NCBI GenBank assembly: GCA_015061145.1
Contig: SUXD01000001.1
Location: 124,001 to 188,000 of the forward strand
Source: Bacteroidales bacterium
Lineage (GTDB): Bacteria; Bacteroidota; Bacteroidia; Bacteroidales; Paludibacteraceae
Direction: 5' to 3'
Length of the DNA: 64,000 nt
The translations under genes and the position numbers were made by a program. Below the pieces are notes generated by a model. The model ran no database searches. It was given only the letters and a program-made list of their open reading frames with translations, and had not been told where the DNA came from. This document shows, piece by piece, positions 52,437 through 61,064 of the stretch (position 1 is its first letter; each line of letters starts with the position of its first letter).

Positions 52437-54652
52437 AAAAAATATTATTAACATTTTTGCTTGCTATAGCAGTGAATGCTTGGGCAGGCTCTTTTACGAT
52501 TGACTTAACTGATAAAAATATCTCAGTTGATGATGCGGAATCATATTTTAATTCATGGTTTTGCTTGGATAGCGATTGCTCGTTTGAAAAAATCAGAGAT
52601 TATTGTGATGAAATTGGTATGCGTCATCAGGTCTTTCAACAGTATTATTGTGGTACAAAAATTGAGTATGCAAAACTTTTTGTGCATTCCAAAGGTGGAT
52701 TTTTGACATCTGTCAATGGAAAAATAATGGAAACGGAGCAGAAACCAGAAAAGTCATCCTCTAAATTAGTACAATCAATAAGTATTGCAGAAAAAAAAGG
52801 CGAAAAAATGATAGTATCTGTGGAAACGGAAGATGGAACTTTATATCGTCCAGCATTCAAATTGTTTGATGCAGAAAAGATGGAAGATGTATATATTGAT
52901 GCGGAAACAAATGATACATTGAAGGTTGTTTCAAAAATTAATAAAGCATCAATTAACGCAAAAGCAGTTACGCCATATAATGATTGGCAGGAAATAATTG
53001 GATATGAACAGAATGGTAGCTATTATTTAATAGATGAAGAAAGAGGGATTGTTACAATGGATGCGACAAAAGCATATATAGACTATGAAAATGATGATGA
53101 TTTGTATTCATTTATAAATAGATGTCGTGTATTCGATGAAGGATTTAAATTAGGAGATGAAGTTAATTTCGTTGGTTTGTGGCATACTGTTTTTGATAAG
53201 ATAACAATAAATAGTGTACAAGATGGGGCATGGTCTTCGATAACCGACACGAGACCAGATGTGTATATTAAGATAAAAGACAAAGAGGGATTGATCATTT
53301 ATGAATCAGGATATTATACTGATGTGGCATCTCGTGTTGTTTTTGATTTGTCATCTGAAGTAATCGACGTATTGTCTTCAAAACTTCCGGATCTTCTAAT
53401 AGAAGTATGGGATTATGATCCGTTGGGAAGTGATGACCTTATTGATAGAATGGTGATGAAAGGTGTTTGTTTTGGAGATGAGCAAGAACTGCCACTTGAA
53501 TCAAATACAGGTTTGGTGACAGCTACATGTTCTACAAAAGCAACGGGAACAATTTTATTTGGCAATGCGGCTCATTGGGGAATGGAGAAAGTATATGATT
53601 TTTACAAAGAAAAATTTGGAAGATGTAGTTTTGATAATAATAAATCTATAATTTATAATCTTGTAAATGTGCAAGATGACGGGAATTTATTTAAGGGAAT
53701 GTTTTTAAATGCTTCGGCATGTTCGTATATTGCACCTTTCCCAATGGCTTATGGATTAGGTGCAATGCTTTGGTATGAAGAAACTTTGTTGCAAAGATCT
53801 ATGTTCCCCATTGTTGCTTTAGATGTGATGGCTCATGAGTTTACCCATTTGGTTACTGCCTTTAATGGGAATGAAGGTTTGGTGTATGAAGGAGAGTCAG
53901 GCTCGTTAAATGAAAGTTTTTCAGATATAATGGCAATTTCGGTTGAAAATTATGTAAAAAACACATGTGATTGGACAATAGGTGAAGATATTATGATTTT
54001 ATCTTCAAATATGCGTGATATGCGTAATCCGAAGAATTCTGGAGAAGGACATTTTCCCGCACCAGATACCTATATGGGCGAATTTTGGGCAAACACATTA
54101 GATTTTTCAGAAACTGGAGATAAAGGTGGCGTACATACAAATAGTGGCGTTCAAAACAAATGGTATTATTTGTTATGCGAAGGAGGAAGTGGAGTAAACG
54201 ATAATGGAGATTTATATAATGTTGTAGGAATCGGCATAGAAAAAGCTCAACAAATAGTATATCGTAATTTAATACAGTATATTCCGAATGAAGCGACATA
54301 TATGGATGCAAGAAATTGCTCGTTGCTAGCTACACAAGATTTATTTGGAAAAGATTCTCAAGAATATCTATCTGTAGCAGATGCTTGGTATGCGGTAGGA
54401 GTAGGAGAAAAGTATATTTCAACATCAGATGCCGGCATATCTCTTGAGGATGTCAATATTTACACCGAGGGCAGAACCATCATTGTGGAAAACGCTACGG
54501 ACGCTATCACGGTATCGGATGCGCTGGGTCGTGTGGTCGGCAAGGAGGATGCGCAAATCGTTCCTGCGGAAACACGCAAATTCCCCGTACCATCGTCGGG
54601 CGTGTATGTGGTGAAAATCGGCAACCGTTCGGCATCGGTATTGGTGCGGTAA
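52433..54652 (+). CDS. M4 (thermolysin-like) metalloprotease with C2-like insert and T9SS-type tail
   Basis: 739 residues. Signal peptide to about 19 (NAWAGS). The propeptide has an FTP-like segment (MRHQVFQQYYCGTKIEYAKL) and a PepSY-like segment (YIDAETNDTLKV). A conserved M4 beginning (NGSYYLIDEERGIVTMDA, about 195-215) is interrupted by a C2-like region (about 235-345: PDVYIKIKDKEG, EVWDYDPLGSDDL) before the catalytic core resumes (GMEKVYDFYKEKFGRCSFD). Zinc site H468-E-F-T-H472 with Glu494 in SGSLNESFSD, and catalytic His in GGVHTNSGVQNKWYYLL. Residues about 668-739 are a T9SS type A-like sorting domain. The body is AT-rich; the tail from 54428 is GC-rich. Confidence 0.9.
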   Translation: MKKILLTFLLAIAVNAWAGSFTIDLTDKNISVDDAESYFNSWFCLDSDCSFEKIRDYCDEIGMRHQVFQQYYCGTKIEYAKLFVHSKGGFLTSVNGKIMETEQKPEKSSSKLVQSISIAEKKGEKMIVSVETEDGTLYRPAFKLFDAEKMEDVYIDAETNDTLKVVSKINKASINAKAVTPYNDWQEIIGYEQNGSYYLIDEERGIVTMDATKAYIDYENDDDLYSFINRCRVFDEGFKLGDEVNFVGLWHTVFDKITINSVQDGAWSSITDTRPDVYIKIKDKEGLIIYESGYYTDVASRVVFDLSSEVIDVLSSKLPDLLIEVWDYDPLGSDDLIDRMVMKGVCFGDEQELPLESNTGLVTATCSTKATGTILFGNAAHWGMEKVYDFYKEKFGRCSFDNNKSIIYNLVNVQDDGNLFKGMFLNASACSYIAPFPMAYGLGAMLWYEETLLQRSMFPIVALDVMAHEFTHLVTAFNGNEGLVYEGESGSLNESFSDIMAISVENYVKNTCDWTIGEDIMILSSNMRDMRNPKNSGEGHFPAPDTYMGEFWANTLDFSETGDKGGVHTNSGVQNKWYYLLCEGGSGVNDNGDLYNVVGIGIEKAQQIVYRNLIQYIPNEATYMDARNCSLLATQDLFGKDSQEYLSVADAWYAVGVGEKYISTSDAGISLEDVNIYTEGRTIIVENATDAITVSDALGRVVGKEDAQIVPAETRKFPVPSSGVYVVKIGNRSASVLVR

Positions 54653-54668
54653 AAAAACGATTGTTGTT

Positions 54669-54924
54669 GTAGAGACAGTGCATGCACCGTCTCTACGGTT
54701 ATATGTGCGTTGTTTTTTGTCGTAAACGGTTGGGGTTTACATTGTTTGTTTTGTAGAGACGTTTCATGAAACGTCTCTACGGCTACGGCAATACGTACAA
54801 ACGGGGTTTGTTTTTTAGACAGTGCATGCACCGTCTCTACGGTTATGCGTACGTTGTTATTTGTCGCAAACGGTTGGGTTTTATATTGTTTGTTTTGCAG
54901 AGACGTTTCATGAAACGTCTCTGC
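54669..54924. repeat. Array of four 28-bp palindromes in two 112-bp units
   Basis: Palindromes at 54669-54696, 54753-54780, 54813-54840 and 54897-54924. Odd copies have the centre CAGTGCATGCACCG, even copies have arms such as GTAGAGACGTTTCA. The unit (palindrome 1, 56-nt spacer, palindrome 2) occurs twice, 144 bp apart. The fourth copy differs from the second by paired changes in both arms that keep the symmetry. The third copy's left arm is degraded. REP-like; noncoding between the protease and the convergent permease gene. Confidence 0.85.
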
Positions 54925-54953
54925 TTCTATTTTCTAGCTTCTTGCTTTCTGCC

Positions 54954-56177
54954 TTATTCATACCTTAACGCCTCTATCGGGTCAAGTCCGGCGGCTTTGC
55001 GTGCAGGGCTCCATCCGAAGAAAACGCCGGTAACCGTACATACCGCAAACGAAAGCAGCACCGACGAGGTGGTGATGTAAGTGGGCCATCCTGAGAAATA
55101 TTGCAGCAGAGCTGTGGCGCCGAAGCCAAGCATAATGCCAATCAACCCTCCTGTGATGCACATCAGAATGGACTCTATGAGAAATTGCATCATGATGTCG
55201 CGGCCTCTTGCGCCGATTGACATGCGCAGTCCTATTTCTTTCGTGCGTTCCGTTACCGACACATACATGATGTTCATGATGCCTACACCACCAATGAACA
55301 GTGAGATGCTAGCCACACAAGCCAACAAGATGGTAAGTGTGTTCATGGTAGAGCTCATCATGGTCAGCATTTCTTTTTGCGAGCGTACATTGAAGTCGTT
55401 AGGGTCGCTTCCCTGTATGTTGTGCCGTTGTCTTAAGATTTCGGTGATTTCTGCTATGGCGGCATCAGTTTCGCTGTCCGATTTGGCAGATACCACTATT
55501 CTGTTGATGTGCGTGATGGCAAGAATTCGTTTCTGCACGCTGGTGTAGGGCGCAAAAACGATGTCGTCTTGGTCGTTGCCCATAGAGCCTTCACCTTTTT
55601 CTTCCAGAATGCCGACGACTTGGAACGGGATATTCTTGAAACGGATGTATTTCCCTATTGGGTTTTCGTTTTCAGAGAAAAGGTTTTCGACCACAGTTTG
55701 GCCTATCACGCATACTTTGGCGTTGCGCAGCACATCTTTTTCCGAAAACAGTTTTCCTGATTTCAACTTGTATTTCGTCACGTTAAGGTAGTCGGCAGTT
55801 ACGCCGTAAATGCTGGTTGGGGCGTTGTTCGACCCATAGATGGCTTGCCCCGATGAATTCACCAGCGGTGAGATGTCGCTGATGTGCCGGCAGTCCTTCT
55901 TCAGCGCCTCGTAATCCTCCAGTTTCAGCGTCTGCATGCTGCTCCCGCTTTGCCGTACACCGCCCATCTGACCATTGGAAGGAAAAATGGTGATCATATT
56001 AGAGCCCATGCTTTCAATGCTCGATTGTATGCTCTGTTTCGACCCTTCGCCGATGGCAAGCATGGTGATGACCGATGCCACGCCGATAATGATGCCGAAC
56101 ATGGTGAGCATGCTGCGGGTCTTGTTGTTAAGCAAAGCGCGAAGTGCTATTTTGAACAAATTTCCGATATTTCCCAT
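54954..56177 (-). CDS. ABC transporter permease (MacB/FtsX type)
   Basis: 407 residues. One N-terminal membrane segment (TMFGIIIGVASVITMLAIGEG), a large periplasmic domain (about 45-280), and three C-terminal segments of the FtsX fold (TILLACVASISLFIGGVGIMNIMYVSVTERTKEIGLR, typical of MacB). It lacks a fused ATPase; the ATPase gene lies upstream in the same operon. Mechanotransmission-type export of a peptide, lipoprotein or drug together with the adaptor and TolC-like proteins. Confidence 0.94.
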   Translation of the reverse strand: MGNIGNLFKIALRALLNNKTRSMLTMFGIIIGVASVITMLAIGEGSKQSIQSSIESMGSNMITIFPSNGQMGGVRQSGSSMQTLKLEDYEALKKDCRHISDISPLVNSSGQAIYGSNNAPTSIYGVTADYLNVTKYKLKSGKLFSEKDVLRNAKVCVIGQTVVENLFSENENPIGKYIRFKNIPFQVVGILEEKGEGSMGNDQDDIVFAPYTSVQKRILAITHINRIVVSAKSDSETDAAIAEITEILRQRHNIQGSDPNDFNVRSQKEMLTMMSSTMNTLTILLACVASISLFIGGVGIMNIMYVSVTERTKEIGLRMSIGARGRDIMMQFLIESILMCITGGLIGIMLGFGATALLQYFSGWPTYITTSSVLLSFAVCTVTGVFFGWSPARKAAGLDPIEALRYE

Positions 56178-56185
56178 GGAGTATT

Positions 56186-56333
56186 AGGTTGTTTCTAAGT
56201 TCTAAGTTTCTAATTTCTAAGTTATTCTTGCGTCTGTGTCAAAGTCTGCGTCAAAGTCTGCGTCAAAGTAGTTTCTAAGTTTCTAATTTGAAAATTGATT
56301 TCACTGCGTTCAATGATTTTCGCTTCTTGTATC
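56186..56333 (+). repeat. Copy G of the composite intergenic repeat, inside the efflux operon
   Basis: The longest copy: several TTTCTAAGTT units, TTGCGTCTGTGTCAAAGT, two further TCTGCGTCAAAG units in tandem (12-bp period), TTTCTAAGTTTCTAATTTG, and GATTTCACTGCGTTCAATG with ATTTTCGCTTCTTG. It separates the permease gene from the ATPase gene, which are normally adjacent. Confidence 0.7.
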
Positions 56334-57080
56334 TTAATTCTCTTCTTTGGGCAGACTTGCCAATGTTTCTGCAGCCGAGCGTATGTTGTCGTTTTTTCTA
56401 TTGTCAGTGATATGCCCGTCTTTTAGAATAATGCTTCTTCCGCTGTAAAATTCCAGTTCCGGATTGTGCGTTACAAAGGCGATGGTTTTGCCTTGTTGTT
56501 GCAAATTCTGAAAAAGGCATAGAATTTCGAACGATGTTCGGGTGTCTAGATTACCTGTAGCTTCGTCGGCAAGTATGATGACGGGGTTGTTCACCAATGC
56601 TCTGGCTATGGCTACGCGTTGCATTTGTCCGCCGGACATTTGGTTCGACTTGTGCATCATACGGTCTTTCAAACCTACGGCTATAAGCGCCTCTTCGGCT
56701 CTTTCGCGTCGTTCGCGCGAAGATATTTCGGAGTTGTATATGAGCGGAAGCTCCACATTCTCTATTGCCGTAGTCTTGGGCAACAAGTTATACGACTGAA
56801 ATACAAAACCTATTTTGCGGTTGCGCAGCCATGCCCGTTGGTCGCGGCTCATGTTCTTCACAGGTGTTCCGTCCAGCAGATATTCGCCGGATGTGGGGGT
56901 GTCGAGGCAGCCGAGTATGTTGAGCAGCGTGGATTTTCCGCTGCCGCTGGTGCCCATGATGGTGACAAATTCCCCTTCCCTGATATCGAAATTAATGCCT
57001 TTCAGGGCGTGCACGGTTTCGTCGCCCACAATGAAATCGCGGCGCAAGTCGATGGTTTCTATGATTTTCTTCTCGCTCAT
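56334..57080 (-). CDS. ABC transporter ATP-binding protein (MacB/LolD type)
   Basis: 248 residues. Walker [16 protein letters not shown], signature [19 protein letters not shown], Walker [14 protein letters not shown] and the H-loop in VTHNPE. Typical partner of an FtsX-type permease. The start overlaps the adaptor gene's stop by 4 nt. The last residues ([14 protein letters not shown]) extend a little past the fold. Confidence 0.95.
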   Translation of the reverse strand: MSEKKIIETIDLRRDFIVGDETVHALKGINFDIREGEFVTIMGTSGSGKSTLLNILGCLDTPTSGEYLLDGTPVKNMSRDQRAWLRNRKIGFVFQSYNLLPKTTAIENVELPLIYNSEISSRERRERAEEALIAVGLKDRMMHKSNQMSGGQMQRVAIARALVNNPVIILADEATGNLDTRTSFEILCLFQNLQQQGKTIAFVTHNPELEFYSGRSIILKDGHITDNRKNDNIRSAAETLASLPKEEN

Positions 57081-58252
57081 CGTCTATAGTTCTTGTTGTT
57101 GCGTTTAGGCATGAACGGACTTGCTGCAGTGTTCTTCTTCGCCTCTTTCTGTTTCACTTCCGTGATGTCGATAACAACTTTTTCGCCTACATTCAAGCCG
57201 CTTGTGACAATATAATTGACACCGTCGGTGTCGCCGATTTCTATGATGCGTGGTTTAATGTCGTCGCCTTCCTTCACCCACACGCGGCGCTGGTTGTCTT
57301 GCAATGCTTTGCTCTTTTGTTGAGGCATGCTGTCAGAAGCGGGCATCTCAAAATTCAGCGCTTGCGCTGAAATGATAGGCCGGTCATTGATTTCTTTCAC
57401 ATAAATCATCACATTGGCGGTGAGCCCTGGTTTGAGTTTCAAGTCGGGATTTGGTGCGTCAATTTCTACGCTGTAGGTCACCACATTCGAAGTGGTAGTG
57501 GCTTCGAGGCGTACTTGAGTCACAATGCCGTCAAAAGTGGCTTCGGGATAGGCGTCAACGGTGAAGGTGACGCGTTGTCCGATTTTCACTTCACCTATGT
57601 CGGCCTCGTCCACTGCGGCGATAACCTGCATCTTGCTCAAGTCTTGCGCAATGGTGAATAGGGTGGGAGTGTTGAAACTTGATGCCACCGTCTGGCCTTC
57701 GTCCACGGCACGCGAGAGCACTACACCGTCGATAGGCGAGTATATGTAGCAGTATCCGAGGTTTGTCTTGGCGGTCACTATTTGCGCTTGTGATTTTTGG
57801 TAGGCGTAATATGCTTTTTTATAAAGGTATTCGGCCTGGTCGTATTCCGAATCGCTTACGGCATTCTTTTCATAAAGTTCCTTTATGCGTTTGTAGTTTT
57901 TCTCCTGATAGTCCAGTTCGGCTCTGTTGGATGCGGAGTCGGTTCTGGCGCTGGCCAGCGATGCGGTGTAGTTGGTTTTGTCCAATACAGCCAGCAGCTG
58001 TCCTTTTTTCACTTCAGAATTGTAGTCCACATATATTTTTTCGATGGTGCCCGACACTTGCGTACCGATTTCCACTTGTTGCACAGGTTCTACGGTTCCG
58101 GTGGCAGTCACCACATTCTGAATGGAACTAGACATGATAGTCTCCGTCTCAATGGCAGTTTGCGCTTGCTTGCCTTTGATCATGAAAAAGCACATGGCGC
58201 ATACGGCAACGGCTCCAGCGGCGAGGCAGATGATGATTGCTTTCTTGTTCAT
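57077..58252 (-). CDS. MacA/HlyD-type periplasmic adaptor
   Basis: 391 residues. One N-terminal membrane anchor (IIICLAAGAVAVCAMCFFMI), lipoyl half-domains (GTVEPVQQVEIGTQVSGTIEKI and YIYSPIDGVVLSRAVDEGQTV) around a coiled-coil hairpin (about 100-165), then beta-barrel and membrane-proximal domains (PGLTANVMIYV). It links the inner-membrane ABC unit to the outer-membrane channel. Order in the operon: TolC-like, adaptor, ATPase, permease. Confidence 0.94.
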   Translation of the reverse strand: MNKKAIIICLAAGAVAVCAMCFFMIKGKQAQTAIETETIMSSSIQNVVTATGTVEPVQQVEIGTQVSGTIEKIYVDYNSEVKKGQLLAVLDKTNYTASLASARTDSASNRAELDYQEKNYKRIKELYEKNAVSDSEYDQAEYLYKKAYYAYQKSQAQIVTAKTNLGYCYIYSPIDGVVLSRAVDEGQTVASSFNTPTLFTIAQDLSKMQVIAAVDEADIGEVKIGQRVTFTVDAYPEATFDGIVTQVRLEATTTSNVVTYSVEIDAPNPDLKLKPGLTANVMIYVKEINDRPIISAQALNFEMPASDSMPQQKSKALQDNQRRVWVKEGDDIKPRIIEIGDTDGVNYIVTSGLNVGEKVVIDITEVKQKEAKKNTAASPFMPKRNNKNYRR

Positions 58253-58256
58253 AAAA

Positions 58257-59576
58257 TTACAGATTAATGGGTTTATGCTGATAAAAATCTAATAGTTTCT
58301 GATTTAGCAGAGTTTCGTATTTCGCTTGCAGAAATTCTCGTTGAGCATTGAGGTAGTTGTTTTTCTCTTCAATGTAGTCGTACATGTTGGTGAGCCCCAC
58401 TTTGAATTTGTCTTGCATCAGTCGGTACGATATTTCGGCGGCGTCAAAGGCTTCTTTGGCGGCAAGGTATCTGTTTTGCGATGAGATGACATTCAAATAA
58501 ACCTCTTCCACAGTCTTCAGCAAGTTTTTCTCGTCTTGCTGCGCATTGAGCTTGGCGGTCTCAATGGCAAATTCCGATTTTTTTATGTTGGTGCGCACCT
58601 CTTTGTGACTGAAAATGTTGTAGTTGAGCGACAAACCGATGTTTTGCGAGAAATTGTGGTTCAGTTGGTCGAAATACCGCTCTTTGTCAGCCGACGAGTG
58701 TCCTGTGGATATGCCGGCGCTCATCGAGATAGACGGGTATAGTCCGCTTTTGGCTTTCAGTAGGTCGTATTCGGCTGCAAGAATGGCGTTTTGCCCGCTT
58801 TTGATTTGCGGCATCCAGCCCATGGCGTTCTCAAAAACCTCTTCCTTGCTTGGAGGCAGTTCTACAACTTCATCGTCGGCAATTTCGGGGTAATAGAGCG
58901 TCGGGTTCTCTTCGATGCCCAATTCCAGCAGCTGCTTGAAGTCGAGGATGCGGTTTGCCAAAGCGTTTTGAGCGGCCACCAGCCGGTAGGCGTCGTTGCT
59001 GTGCTGCGATTTCAGTTTGGCGTAGTCGGTCTCGGCAATGGAGCCAGCGCGGTATTTCAGTTCGCCTTGCTCCAAATGCGCTTTCGATGTTTCCAGTGTC
59101 AGCTCGGCGGTTCGTACATTGTCTTTAGCATACAATATTTGCAGATATGATTCCGTGATGGCAATCTCAATGTTTTGCTTGGCTTCTTCCACCAGTAGGT
59201 CGCTGTTCTGCAGCGCTATTTCTTGCGCTTTGATGCTGTTTTTTATCCGGAATCCTTCGAACAGTGTGACAGACGACGAGAGCCTGTATTGCTCCGAAAA
59301 TGATTGGTCGCTGCTGTATTCGCCCGCCTCGTTCGAGCGGTTGAAGTGCGAAAAAGTTTCGCCAGCGCTGAAAGTCAGGTTTGGGAAACGCGAAGCGCGC
59401 GCCTGTGTGTAGCTCTCTTCACTGATATTCCTTGCTACGGTGTTTTTCTTTACGTTGATATTGTTTTCCAACGCATAATCGATGGCATTGCGCAATGTCC
59501 ACGTATTTTCTGTCTGTGCCGAAATGCAACCGAAGGGTGTCAGCATGAGCAGCACTCGAATGATGTTGGCTTTCAT
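58257..59576 (-). CDS. TolC family outer membrane channel protein
   Basis: 439 residues. Signal peptide to about 21 (LMLTPFGCISAQ), then two repeated halves of the OEP fold rich in long helices (SFSEQYRLSSSVTLFEGFRIKNSI; NIGLSLNYNIFSHKEVRTNIKKSEF). First gene of the efflux operon, 4 nt before the adaptor gene. It forms the exit duct of the tripartite pump. A Cys in the signal region (PFGC) could alternatively be a lipidation site. Confidence 0.93.
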   Translation of the reverse strand: MKANIIRVLLMLTPFGCISAQTENTWTLRNAIDYALENNINVKKNTVARNISEESYTQARASRFPNLTFSAGETFSHFNRSNEAGEYSSDQSFSEQYRLSSSVTLFEGFRIKNSIKAQEIALQNSDLLVEEAKQNIEIAITESYLQILYAKDNVRTAELTLETSKAHLEQGELKYRAGSIAETDYAKLKSQHSNDAYRLVAAQNALANRILDFKQLLELGIEENPTLYYPEIADDEVVELPPSKEEVFENAMGWMPQIKSGQNAILAAEYDLLKAKSGLYPSISMSAGISTGHSSADKERYFDQLNHNFSQNIGLSLNYNIFSHKEVRTNIKKSEFAIETAKLNAQQDEKNLLKTVEEVYLNVISSQNRYLAAKEAFDAAEISYRLMQDKFKVGLTNMYDYIEEKNNYLNAQREFLQAKYETLLNQKLLDFYQHKPINL

Positions 59577-59803
59577 AAAATTAAATTTTCACTTTGACAT
59601 TATTTCTGCATGAAAAGTTTAATTTGCCAGATTATTTTTTTTACTGCTTTTTGCTTGATGTAAAATATTTGCTCAAAATGAATTACTAAATGTTTTTCAT
59701 GAAAAAATATGCTGAAGAAAATGTATAAAATGCTGAAAAATGCAATTTGATAGTCGAATTTTAAAAATTGTTTTGTAATTTAGTCGCTGAAAATTATCAC
59801 CCG
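59577..59803. other. Intergenic region between divergent efflux operon and dapL
   Basis: AT-rich, with no gene. A TAatTTAG stretch at 59776-59783 could be a weak -7 element for dapL. No clear element for the efflux operon was found, and no strong hairpin. Confidence 0.5.
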
Positions 59804-61030
59804 ATGGCATTGATAAACGAAAATTATCTGAGACTCTCCGAAAACTACTTCTATACGGAGATGGATAAGCGTATAAATGCGTTCTGCGTGACACACCCCA
59901 AAGCGAATGTGATTCAGTTGGGGACGGGTGATGTCTCCCAACCGCTGCCGCCGGCTGTCGTCAGTGCGATGACCGATGCGCTGAATGAACTCTCGCAGAA
60001 AGATACTTTTCGTGGTTATGGCCCAGGACAAGGGTACAAGTTCCTGAGAGAAAAAATCGTAAAAGATTATCAGACGCACGGCGTCTCACTTTCCACAGAG
60101 GAAGTTTTTGTGAGCGACGGCGCAAAGACGGATGCAGCCAATATAGGCCATATCTTCGGTCGAGACAATATCATTGCCATTACCGACCCTGTATATCCTG
60201 TTTACGAGAATGCGACTATCATGAGCGGCAGGGCGGGCTATCATAACGAAAACGGCAAGTGGAGCAATATTGTGTACCTTAACTGCTTGGCCGAAAACGG
60301 ATTCAAACCGGTCATCCCCTCCGAAAAAATTGATGTGATCTACCTTTGCTACCCAAACAACCCTACTGGCACGGTGCTTACCCGCCAAGAATTGAAGGTG
60401 TGGGTGGACTATGCTTTGGAAAACCATTCGTTAATCATATATGACGGAGCGTACGAGGCATATATCACGGAGAAGGATGTGCCGCATAGCATTTACGAAA
60501 TAAAAGGGGCGAAGAAAGTGGCGGTGGAAATAAGAAGTTTCTCTAAAACTGCTGGTTTTACTGGTCTCAGGTGCTCTTATACAATAGTGCCGAAAGATTT
60601 GATAGCTTTCACATCCGAAGGCGAGAAAGTGCAGCTCAACCGGTTGTGGATGCGCCGCCAGACAACTTGCTTCAATGGAAATTCCTATATCGTGCAAAGA
60701 GGCGCGGAAGCCGTTTTCTCCAAAGAAGGCAGAAAACAGGTGAATGAAACGGTTCAGTATTATCTGACGAATGCTGGCATAATCCGTGACGAGCTTCGTA
60801 ATCTCGGATTTGAAGTGTACGGCGGAGTGAATTCGCCCTATGTGTGGGCAAAAACAAAAAACGGCGAGGAGTCGTGGAGCTTCTTTCAGCGCATGTTGTG
60901 CGAAATCAATGTGGTGAGCACGCCAGGCGTAGGTTTCGGACCGAATGGCGAAGGTTATACCCGCTTCTCGGGCTTCAACAGCAGAGAGAATACCATGGAG
61001 GCGGTGGAGCGCATGAAAAATTGGCGATGA
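59804..61030 (+). CDS. dapL: LL-diaminopimelate aminotransferase
   Basis: 408 residues, class I/II PLP aminotransferase. PLP lysine in RSFSKTAGFTGLRCSY; CYPNNPTGTVLT and VFVSDGAKTDAANIG are DapL-like, as is the N-terminal NENYLRLSENYFYTEMDKR. It makes LL-diaminopimelate directly from tetrahydrodipicolinate for lysine and peptidoglycan synthesis. The start at 59804 (MALINENYL) is chosen over an upstream ATG at 59768 because that is the usual beginning of DapL. Confidence 0.96.
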   Translation: MALINENYLRLSENYFYTEMDKRINAFCVTHPKANVIQLGTGDVSQPLPPAVVSAMTDALNELSQKDTFRGYGPGQGYKFLREKIVKDYQTHGVSLSTEEVFVSDGAKTDAANIGHIFGRDNIIAITDPVYPVYENATIMSGRAGYHNENGKWSNIVYLNCLAENGFKPVIPSEKIDVIYLCYPNNPTGTVLTRQELKVWVDYALENHSLIIYDGAYEAYITEKDVPHSIYEIKGAKKVAVEIRSFSKTAGFTGLRCSYTIVPKDLIAFTSEGEKVQLNRLWMRRQTTCFNGNSYIVQRGAEAVFSKEGRKQVNETVQYYLTNAGIIRDELRNLGFEVYGGVNSPYVWAKTKNGEESWSFFQRMLCEINVVSTPGVGFGPNGEGYTRFSGFNSRENTMEAVERMKNWR

Positions 61031-61064
61031 CGAAAATGAAATTATGAATTTTAAATATTGAAAA

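Noticed and set aside
54669..54924. CRISPR array
   Set aside because: The repeats are palindromes of two kinds, the spacers are partly duplicated and of unequal length (56 and 32 nt), and no cas gene is nearby.
61031..61064. glmS ribozyme upstream of glmS
   Set aside because: Only 34 nt separate dapL and glmS, far too short, and no pairing pattern is seen.
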